Of a stretch of DNA of 64,000 nucleotides, positions 56,401-64,000 are shown piece by piece (the first letter of the stretch is position 1; the number at the start of each line of letters is the position of its first letter). A program made the position numbers and the translations under genes. This DNA is from Larus michahellis. Taxonomy: Eukaryota > Chordata > Aves > Charadriiformes > Laridae. The DNA lies in contig NC_133897.1 in the NCBI RefSeq assembly GCF_964199755.1, positions 170,242,511-170,306,510 on the forward strand, given 5' to 3'. The notes below the pieces were generated by a model, which saw nothing but the letters and a program-made list of their open reading frames with translations, ran no database searches and was not told the DNA's origin.

Positions 56401-59381
56401 TACAACGTTTTAGTTATAAAAAACAATTACAACCCAAAGTTGCAGGACCATCTACTTCATGTGAGGATTAGCATCAGCTCGCTCTCTTGCTGTTGTTACT
56501 ACTGACGGGTTTATTTTAGAACAGAAGTAATTTATTGCCTTGTAAAGTCCTCTGCAAAGATGTGAAGCCAAATCAATTCATAACTATGAGGCTTGGGAAC
56601 AATAGTGTGTAATGAATGGCTGCTTGAGGAGTAAATAGTATCAGGAGAATTTTCTTCAGGCAAGCAAATGGTTTAATGTAAAGTACAATTGAGTTACTTG
56701 ATGCTAATACGCTAATCATTACTTCTGTTTCTCTTTGTAGTTTTATGTGGTCTTTTGAGAAGATTCACAGAAGCATTGCACACATCTTTCAGGGAGAGCT
56801 GGTGGCCAGCTTTGACGAAGAATTCCGAATTCTGTTTGCACAGTCAGAACCCCTTGTTCCTCCAGCCAACGTCTTGGCAAAGGCAGAAAACACATTTGCC
56901 ATGACTCCCTTTGGCAGTAACATGCCTTTCTTTCCAAAAAAAGCACCCCTGATGTTCCAGAGGGATGACAGTCTTTTTCCCTCCTTTATGGACAGAGTCG
57001 ATCCAGACAGATACTTCCTGTCAAATTTCAGGCGGGATGACATGTTGCGCCATACTGTGGAGGGTTCGGCCATGCGAATGTATAAAAAGGTGGAAATGGA
57101 GAATTCTCAGATGGATCCTGTCAGGGGTTTTCTCCGTTCCAAGCAGTTGGAGTTGGACGCTTTTAAGAGACACAGTTTTGCAGAAGGAACATTTGAAAAT
57201 TTTGCTTCTTCTAAACAGTATGCCAGGCAGATGTTCATGAACAATATGGATGAATTTAAAATCCAATCTAGTCATTTTCAGAAGGATCAGTTCTACCAGT
57301 ACCAGTTTGAACATCCCCATCTTTCTGGCAGACCACAGGGACTCTTTGACAGAATCCGAGGTGGTAGGCCAGGATTCAATGAACTGGAAGACTACGGAGA
57401 GGGACCCAGATACCCTGAACTTGAATCCAGTTTTCCACAGGAGGGTTTCCCCTTAAGGCTGGATTACGTACCTTCAAATTCTTCCAGGGAAGTGAGACAT
57501 GGCTCTGATCAGCTGAATCCTGCAGGCAACGGCCCAATGGGAATGATGTTAAGAAGGCAGAATATAGGACAGAAATTTATTTGCCAGACTTCTCCTACAC
57601 AGAAACAAAGCCTGGAACAACGCCTATTCTTACAAGACAAAGATGAGGACCAAGATGAAGACAAGAATACACAGGAAAATAGAACAGGTTTACGTAACTG
57701 GAGGATTTCTTCATACCTTAGTGCATACCAGTCCGAACCAGAAGAAGGTCTTCCAATGCCTATGGAATCAGAGGCATATAATGATGTTCTTGGGGACACC
57801 CTCACAAAGCACCCCACTGATCTCATCCCAGCATTCAAATCCCCTATGTCTTTTAATAGCAAGCCACTGGGAATTGAAAGTGCCAAAGAATTTACAGATC
57901 CTGACAGAGTAGGTGAAGAAACCCCTATAATGAAACAAGATGCCTTTAGGTCCAGAATAAATCCTTTGATCCAGAGGAGCTCAAGACTCAGGTCCTCTCT
58001 GATTTTCAGTGCTGCCAAGTTAGATCAGCCTAACACCACAATAGAAAAGGTTCAGATGATCCAAAAAGAACAAATGTCCAGTGAGTTGACAAAAGACAAT
58101 GAAACTATCAAGACAGCTGCCTCATCTAAAGTGGCAGAACTTTTAGAGAAGTACAAAGCTGTGGGCAAAGACACAGAGAGAGTCACTCATACCAAAGCTG
58201 TTTCCAGTTATCTACAGGAAGAGTCACAGAACACAGAGAAGAAATGTACCAAGTCTGTGCAATATAAGATTCTGGAGAGTAGGGTACTGGACGCCAAAGA
58301 CTCCTGCAGTACTTACAAAATGCATGGAGAGGCCGACAGACCATTTGGAATGGCCTCATCAACCCCCCAGCTTGTTGACACATTGAGTAAAGATCCCCTA
58401 GCACATATTAGCACTAAGGTGGACAAATTATCATCTCGGTTTTACCCTGTAGAGAATAAACCTGCTCTTCCGGAGAAGGAGAGTCTTATATTTGTAGGAG
58501 ACACTCAGAAATTGACTCTTCCAGAGAAGAAGGAAAGAGTGACATTCAAAGACGACACTCAAAAATTAGTCAATACAGAAATGAAGAAACCACAGATTAG
58601 GGCAAGTACCACATCAGTTCTTGAAAACTTATCTAGAAGTCAAGGATCTGACAGCTCTCTCAATAAATCTGAGGAAGATTGTTCAAAACAAGAACAAAAT
58701 CCAATGGAATTTTTAAGAAAAGGGTCACTACGGCTGAAGCAGCTTTTGAACCCAAAAGGTGAAAAGAAATTGGAGGAGGAACCCACTTCTGAGAGTGGAA
58801 AATCTGACAAGCAGGCTGTGGTTCTCAAACGATCGTCTATAGGGGACTGTCAGGAAATGATGGAGGAAGAAAAAAGCCATAAATTTGCAACACCGCTTCC
58901 TCCCAAAAGCAGCCAGCCGACACAGGGGAGATTTCCTTCATCCACAGCTAACATCCTGTACAGCAGCAACCTCCGTGATGATACCAAGGTGATTTTGGAA
59001 CAAATCTCTGCAAACAGTCAGAAGAACAGAGCTGAACTGGCCAAACAACTGCCATCCACTAGTAATCCTGATCTTTCTAAGTCAACTACAAGCTTGGAAA
59101 GGAAAGGTGAGAAGGAGAAAAGCTGTAACATCCACAGGTCAGAGAGTTTTGGGAGCCAGAAACGAAATCTTCAGCGGCAACCATCAGAGGATAGAGATAC
59201 CCTTCTGAAAAAAATGGAGAATATGCGGAAGGAGAAGCGAGTCTACAGTAGATTTGAGGTCTTCTGCAAAAAGGATGAACATACAAGTCAAAGCGAAGAG
59301 GAATACGACACAGATGCCAAAGACAAGAAGATGGGAAAATTCATGCCCAAAATCCTGGGGACCTTCAAGACCAAAAAATGA
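52988..59381 (+). CDS. FAM83H: FAM83H, complete coding region in four exons (1125 residues)
   Basis: Exons join(52988..53434, 54614..54778, 55113..55237, 56741..59381); all introns are GT-AG and the sum is 3378 bases. The protein opens MARRSQSSSQGDNPLDPNYL, nearly identical to mammalian FAM83H. Residues 1 to about 285 form the FAM83 (DUF1669) domain, a pseudo-phospholipase-D fold that anchors casein kinase 1. D236, F270 and F274 (FDEEF) match the human CK1-anchoring residues by number. The rest, mostly in the last exon, is low-complexity Ser-rich sequence with conserved islands: NPLIQRSSRLRSSLIFS near 653, KVAELLEKYK near 707, LRDDTKVILEQIS near 988, KRVYSRFEVFCKK near 1078 and the basic C-terminus KILGTFKTKK. 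The family recruits CK1 to keratin filaments and nuclear speckles; human last-exon truncations cause dominant hypocalcified enamel. Human length is 1179. No frameshift or early stop is seen. Confidence 0.97.
53650..53965 (-). mobile_element. CR1 3' region in FAM83H intron, antisense
   Basis: Starts TCACAGAATCACAGAACAGT and GTGGAAAAGGACCTCTGGAG, and ends near CTCCATCTTTCTTACACCC. Lies in the 1179-base intron between coding exons 1 and 2. Confidence 0.87.
54098..54272 (+). mobile_element. CR1 3' end in FAM83H intron, sense
   Basis: Runs from AGGCTGCCCAGGGAGGTTGT to GACTAGATGATCTCTAGAGT and CTGTGATTCTGG. Same subfamily as the antisense copy at 10314-10605. It shares an intron with an antisense CR1 about 130 bases away. 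Confidence 0.87.
54614..54778 (+). CDS. FAM83H: FAM83H coding exon 2 (residues 150-204)
   Basis: Acceptor TTTCCTAG at 54606-54613, donor GTGGAG|GTGAGC. 165 bases, phase 0 at both ends. Encodes VVAIVMDIFTDVDLLFEVLD and VYILLDEMNSQLFLD of the pseudo-PLD fold. The frame continues open through the following intron. Confidence 0.97.
55113..55237 (+). CDS. FAM83H: FAM83H coding exon 3 (residues 205-246)
   Basis: Acceptor TCTGGTTTGCAG ends at 55112, donor TACAG|GTGAGA. Encodes FLRVRTVSGPTYYCRTG and the HVKEKFLLVDC segment whose aspartate is D236, a CK1-contact residue in human. It ends with two bases of the serine-246 codon. Confidence 0.97.
55509..56060 (-). mobile_element. ERV LTR fragment in FAM83H intron, split by a CR1
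   Basis: 55509-55673 and 55948-56060 are consecutive parts of the same LTR family as the solo LTR at 6430-7015 (shared AACTTGTGGGTTGAGATAAA and CTTCCCATCGGCAGGCAGGT-type phrases). A + strand CR1 separates them. The LTR is cut off at 56060 where an antisense CR1 begins; its U3 end is missing. Confidence 0.8.
55674..55947 (+). mobile_element. Young CR1 3' end inserted in an LTR
   Basis: Runs from GGGGCAGGACAAGAGGTAAC to GGTTGGACTGGATGATCTCC and the tail ATTCTATGATTCTATA. Same young subfamily as the 42.6 and 61.7 kb copies but in the opposite orientation. Confidence 0.92.
56061..56410 (-). mobile_element. CR1, antisense, with internal deletion
   Basis: 56061-56222 is the 3' end (CACAGAATCACAGAACAGTT onward). 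56225-56410 jumps directly to upstream reverse-transcriptase-region phrases (CTTCCAGGAAGATTTGCTCC, CTTTTGAAAGATGGGTACAA). The stretch normally between them is absent. Confidence 0.75.
56741..59381 (+). CDS. FAM83H: FAM83H coding exon 4 (residues 246-1125) with stop
   Basis: Acceptor CTCTTTGTAG ends at 56740; the first T completes serine 246. A single 2.6 kb open exon to TGA at 59379-59381. It carries FMWSFEKIHRS (F247, F251), FDEEF (F270, F274), the whole Ser-rich tail and the C-terminal KRVYSRFEVF...KILGTFK block. A short internal repeat (about residues 822-857, two PEK...DTQKL units) lies near where mammals have ERKGSP-type repeats. Confidence 0.98.
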
Positions 59382-61725
59382 TCATAGAAATACTATTTAA
59401 TTCCATATAATCACTGACTGTCAAAGGGGAATGAGGAAGTAACTTGTTTATGATGGCTATAAGCATCATAGGCCATACTCTTCGTGGTTAGTGAGTGGAA
59501 ATGTGTTCGGCGTTAGAACTCCTATGGCACAATTTGCCCAATAAAGTCAAGTGGTATCAGGCAACCTTATCACAGTACGTTTCAAATAAAATTATTAAAT
59601 TGCCAAGATGCTTAAAGAAATAAAGTAAGAGTCTTTTTATGTTATGCTTAGGGAATGTTTTCAGCAGACAAAACAATTCCATTTTCAGAAGGAAACAATT
59701 AAAAATAGAAAATTCAATACTTGAGCTCTGTCCAGGAAAGAAAAATACACACAGACACATACACCTATGTGCATTAGCTGGAAACAGTGTTTAAAAACCA
59801 AATGTTTCTTAGGTACAGATATCTTTTCTTTGTATCTAATAACGAATCAAATATGGGAGGCACCTTTTTGAAGGTTTACAGGAGGAAAAAACATTGTAAA
59901 CAACTTTTTGCCCTTATCTATGGTTATGGTCTTGTTTAGCAGTGCCTGCTCAGCTTTCATATTTACCATGTTCTAAGCCTATTGGTTCTGTTCTGTTATT
60001 GTTTTGTTTCCTTTTGTATAATGTAGTGTTGCTTTAGGGGGTGAGCTGAAAGAAGCAGCTGAAAGGCCATAGAAAAGGAAATGGACCTGCTGTTAAAGGA
60101 AGACCCGTTTTTAGGACTCCTTTGCAGCTGAGTTGGGACTTTAATTAGGCGTTTAAAATGCTGTCTTGGCCAAGTAGTAACTTCCTCGACAATGTAACTC
60201 CAATTAAGTGATTGTGGGGAGGAAGGGGCCTTCATTTGTTAGCACATCTTTCCATGCGAAGACAAGGAAAGAAGGGACTTATAATGGAAGGAATAAGGCT
60301 GCTGGAAATTTCAAGCTCAGAAGTGTTTTCTCTCATGTAACTGTCCTGCAGTAGTTTGGTACCAAGCAGCTTTAAAACAGCCCAGATCAGTCTGTAGGTT
60401 CATGCCGTTGTGTTAGAGCATCTTGCGGGACAGAAGGTAGAGACAGAGGCTGTCAAGAAAACGCTGTACGTAATGTTTAGTTACTTAGCTGTTTGGTGTT
60501 TTGCCGTCATCTTGGACACTCTCTGCTTGGCATCCAGGATTGCCAAATTGGGATTTTTATTTTTTTTCCTGACGGCGAAAAATGCTCTCACATGGAACTA
60601 GGCTTCTGAACTTCCCATTCCCATTAGTTTGGGTTTCATGATTACCCCCTTGTGACACCAGCTGCAAGCTCAGCAAACCAGTTCAGGTACGTGGCTTACA
60701 GATGGGGGCAAGAGGCCACATCAGTGCCGGAAGGTAACTTTAGTAGGGTCTTTAAAACTTTATCTTTTTTTTAGGATGCCAGCTCCCATGGTAGCAGGCT
60801 TTATGTAATTTACATATCTGTAACAATTAATGATTATTTTACTGTTCATTGAAAACCTTGGGAAATGAATGTGCAGAAAGATACATTGTCTGATCTGAAA
60901 AAAAGAGGAAGCTGATTTCCATATTAATACAGATGGTGGTAAAAAACTGCCAGAATCAAGAGGAATTATTGTTTTGACATAAGAAGGTAAACCTAGAAAT
61001 TAAGTTAAGAGAGGAAAAAAAGAAAAAAAAAGAAGGAGGGAAGAAGCAGCCAAAATTGGAAAAAAAGCTGAAATGGATTTCTTACGCTTATTCCATGTTG
61101 TATAAATGTATGCCATTTCAGATACATTTGTACAAATTCATAAAGAATTGCTGTATATATATTTCATCTGCTCTTTGTAATGATTCAGATCCAGTTATTA
61201 GTGGGTCTCAAAATGAACTGTAATGATCAATACAGTTGTCCTCTACTAGATGAGAGAGATAGAGATTATTTTACTCTAGAGAGGAAGACAGGCCATATAG
61301 ATATATATCCTATGATATATAGGCTAGCCCTGTTTTGTGTAATTCTTACTCACTTCATTCTATACCTCCCCAGCCTTTCACAAACCTACCTGCTCCAGCA
61401 TTGTTCTGTAACAGACAAGTTAGAAACTTAATTATTTCTATAGTCACAGATTACATCAACATTTTGTATTTTTGCTGTATTTTTTTAGATTTTTAGAATT
61501 TTATCTTGCTCAGCATGATGGGTTGAGTGTAAAAGTATGTTCCTGACCAGAACTAGAATGACCTGTCTCTTCTAGTGATATGCTGATTAGCAGATGTAGG
61601 TGTATACAAATATTGCAGAATAACTCATTCACTTGGTAATTGCAAAAACATTTTAAGAATAAAAAGTTAGTGTTAGAGCCCATCACGACTCAATCTGAGG
61701 CTAGGTTCACAGAGGAGCTTAGAAG
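59382..61725 (+). other. FAM83H 3' untranslated and downstream sequence
   Basis: AT-rich with three clustered AATAAA signals (59540, 59585, 59619) that could end a short UTR. An A/G-rich run lies at 61010-61045. A further AATAAA near 61659 could mark a long UTR. No coding exon is seen. Confidence 0.5.
59540..59624 (+). terminator. Cluster of three AATAAA polyadenylation signals
   Basis: AATAAA at 59540-59545, 59585-59590 and 59619-59624, 160-245 bases after the FAM83H stop, followed by T-rich sequence (GTCTTTTTATGTTATG). Likely proximal poly(A) sites of FAM83H. Confidence 0.55.
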
Positions 61726-62312
61726 TTACAGAATCACAGAATGATAGCGGTTGGAAGGGACCTCTGGAGATCACCCAGTCCAGCCCCCTGCCAGAGCAGG
61801 GGCACCCAGAGCAGGTGGCACAGGAACGCGTCCAGGCAGGTTTGGAATGTCTCCAGAGACGGAGACTCCCCCACCTCTCTGGGCAGCCTGTGCCAGGGCT
61901 CTGCCACCCTCAAAGGAAAGAGGTTCCTTCTCATGTTGAGATGGAACTTCCCATGGTCAAATTTGTGCCCATTACCTCTTGTCCTGTCACTGGGCACCCC
62001 TGAAAAGAGCCTGGCATCATCCTCCCGACACCCACCCTTTCAGTATTTATCAGCATTGATAAGACCCCCCCTCAGTCGTCTTTTTTTACAGATTGAAAAG
62101 ACCCAAGCCCCTCAGCCTTTCTTCATAAGAGAGGTGTTCCAGTCCCCTCATCACCTTGGTAGCCCTTTGCTGTCCCCTTTCCAGCAGTTCCCTGTCCTTC
62201 TTGAACCGGGGACCCCAGAACTGGACACAGTTCTCCAGATGTGGCCTCACCAAGGCAGAATAGAGGGGGAGGTTGACCTCCCTTGATCTGCTTGCCACAC
62301 TCTTCTTGATGT
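61726..62312 (-). mobile_element. Young CR1 3' region, antisense
   Basis: Starts ACAGAATCACAGAATGATAG and extends past AGAACTGGACACAGTTCTCC to CTTGCCACACTCTTCTTGAT. Closely matches the copy at 42596-43102 in the same orientation. Confidence 0.92.
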
Positions 62313-63342
62313 TGTGTTGTATTGTCAAATTGCTAGGTGCTAGACTATCAGTGGAAGTCACAACCCTGGATTAAACAGTAGGCTCCCTTTCCCGTGCATG
62401 AGAATTGGCATCTTAGGCTCACAAGAGCCAACGTGCTGCACAGAGCACTGCCTATGCGATATGTTCACGCTGTCATTGCCATTACCTGTACCTGAGATAG
62501 ACAGGAAATGCCTATTTTATGAATATGCCAGGATAAACCAGGACTTCCCTGTAAGCTGCATTGCCAGCTCCCTAGTATTACCAGACTTAAGTGACCACAA
62601 CTGGTACCAGAAGTTAATGTACTATTTTTTTACTTAACTAGACTTTGGTGTTTAGATACTAAAAGATAAAAAGTATATGCTATCAATGACAGTGGTACTC
62701 CCATGTTGGAATTTAGTGCCTGAATCCCCTCTGTAACTGTAGTCCCAATGTTCTGGAATAACTATCTTTTATCATAGGTGAAGTAAAATTTCAGGGACAG
62801 AGACTTCTTATAAGAACTTCAAGTTAATGAAGAGAATGTATCAAAAATCAGTATTAAAACAGGAATATAGTTTTAAAGTTTACTATAGTCCCACTGTTGC
62901 CTGATAACAACTTCATGATGTTTCAGCAATAGTATCTCTTGGAAAATTGCTTTCTGAAAGGAAAGAAGAAATTACCGCATTATTCATTGAAAAAGATACC
63001 CCTGTATTTTTCCCCCTTTCACACACAGCAAACATTGACTGAAAGACAAAGAAATAAAGTATTTATTATTACAATATTACAAATTACATGGTCAGTAAGG
63101 TACTAAATATTGTAGCAGAACTCAATTTAAAATGCTTTTCTACTTGATTTTAATGAAAATAATCCCCATTGATTATGTTAATTTACCCCAGAGGAATCAT
63201 AGAAATTAGAGGAAAACAAAATGAAGGGCTTTAAGATTATCTATGAGGAGTTTAGTTGTCTTGGTCTTCAGAGAACAGATAGTTAGTTACCTGTTCTGCT
63301 CAAAAAAAATATCCACATTTAAGCAATGCACCTGAAACTGCT
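62313..63342. other. Unique AT-rich sequence
   Basis: No gene or repeat recognised. The convergent neighbour expected from human order (MAPK15) is not visible here. Confidence 0.45.
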
Positions 63343-63632
63343 AAAGAATCACAGAATCATAGAATGGGTTGGAAGGGACCTTTAAAGGCCACCCAGTGCC
63401 ACCCCCTGCCCTGGGCAGGGACACCTCCCACCAGCCCAGGTTGCTCCAAGCCCCGTCCAACCTGGCCGTGAACCCCTCCAGGGATGGGGCAGCCACAGCT
63501 TCTCTGGGCAACCTGGGCCAGGGGCTCACCGCCCTCACAGCAAACAATTTCTTCCCAATATCTCATCTAAATCTCCCCTCCTTCCGTTTAAAACTGTTAC
63601 CCCTTTCTTGTCACTACAGGCCTTGGTAAAAA
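63343..63632 (-). mobile_element. CR1 3' end, antisense
   Basis: Starts AGAATCACAGAATCATAGAA, GGGTTGGAAGGGACCTTTAA and ends at TTAAAACTGTTACCCC. GC-rich subfamily similar to the 46.3 kb copy. Confidence 0.9.
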
Positions 63633-64000
63633 GTCTCTCTCTGGGGCCCTGAATGTGTCTGAATATGTCTAAGGGCCCTGAATAGTCTGTATATGTCTAA
63701 ACACATTCAAGTGTCAGAATATTGCGGTTTTCTGTAATTTTTTGCAATAATTCAAACTAGGAACATTAACTGACAGTATTAATTGCTTTCATGGTATGGG
63801 AGCAAATAGTGCTGTGCCCTTGTCTGGTAAGACTTGAAGGCAAAGGGATTAGATTCTCCTTCCCATTGTTTTGTCTAGAGGAAAGTAGTACATTGTTCCT
63901 TGCAATGAATAAAGCATTTCCCTGTCAAACGCCTGTTATATTTTGCTCTCACTTGCTATTACTGGCTCAGTTAGGGACTGATGAGATGAGCTGTACTTCA
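63633..64000. other. Unassigned right edge
   Basis: Contains a short duplicated phrase (GGGCCCTGAAT at about 63641 and 63674, with GTCTGAATATGTCTAA / GTCTGTATATGTCTAA) and an AATAAA near 63907. No gene recognised. Confidence 0.4.

Noticed and set aside
58468-58572. PEK...DTQKL units as a frameshift or assembly duplication
   Set aside because: The two units differ at many positions and the frame continues to the conserved C-terminus, so it is a genuine diverged repeat.
1-64000. CRISPR arrays, bacterial operons or plasmid features
   Set aside because: Spliced genes, CR1 LINEs, ERV LTRs and CpG islands show vertebrate nuclear DNA; no regularly spaced repeats with unique spacers are present.

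Overview
This is vertebrate nuclear DNA, almost certainly from a bird. About two dozen copies of the CR1 LINE family carry the avian-type 3' end (an octamer tail of the ATTCTATG type). There are several LTR fragments of the endogenous-retrovirus kinds common in avian genomes. Unique sequence is AT-rich and punctuated by three short CpG islands. The LTR near 6.4-7.0 kb is of a kind I associate with non-galliform birds, so I lean towards Neoaves, but the species cannot be read from the window.

Only two protein-coding loci can be supported, both on the + strand. At the left edge, 3326-3486 looks like the terminal coding exon of a large gene. I call it SCRIB (Scribble), partly from the tail peptide and mainly from gene order, because SCRIB lies upstream of FAM83H in the same orientation at human 8q24.3. 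At the right, 52988-59381 holds the complete coding region of FAM83H in four exons. It encodes 1125 residues with canonical splice sites and an intact 2.6 kb last exon. The casein-kinase-1 anchoring residues fall at the human numbers (D236, F270, F274), which independently checks the exon model.

Layout: 1-3325, probable last SCRIB intron with an old CR1. 3326-5640, SCRIB last exon and putative 3' UTR. 5.7-7.0 kb, two minus-strand LTRs. 8.9-49 kb, gene-poor spacer with most of the CR1s, two CpG islands (19.8 and 31.9 kb) and no gene I could identify. The IQANK1 gene expected here on the minus strand was not found by eye. 49.5-50.0 kb, a CpG island with a 30-bp perfect inverted repeat, the best candidate for the FAM83H promoter and first non-coding exon. 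50-52.97 kb, presumed first intron of FAM83H. 53-59.4 kb, FAM83H coding exons, with CR1 and LTR insertions in two introns. 59.4-64 kb, FAM83H 3' region and two further CR1s.

FAM83H anchors casein kinase 1 and organises the keratin cytoskeleton, and Scribble sets basolateral polarity, so both genes act in epithelia. No new multi-gene system is visible. The more unusual items are the palindromic CpG island, an X-box-like motif shared in part by two orphan islands, a stop-free FAM83H intron, and nested transposon insertions. Boundaries of repeats were judged by eye and carry tens of bases of uncertainty.
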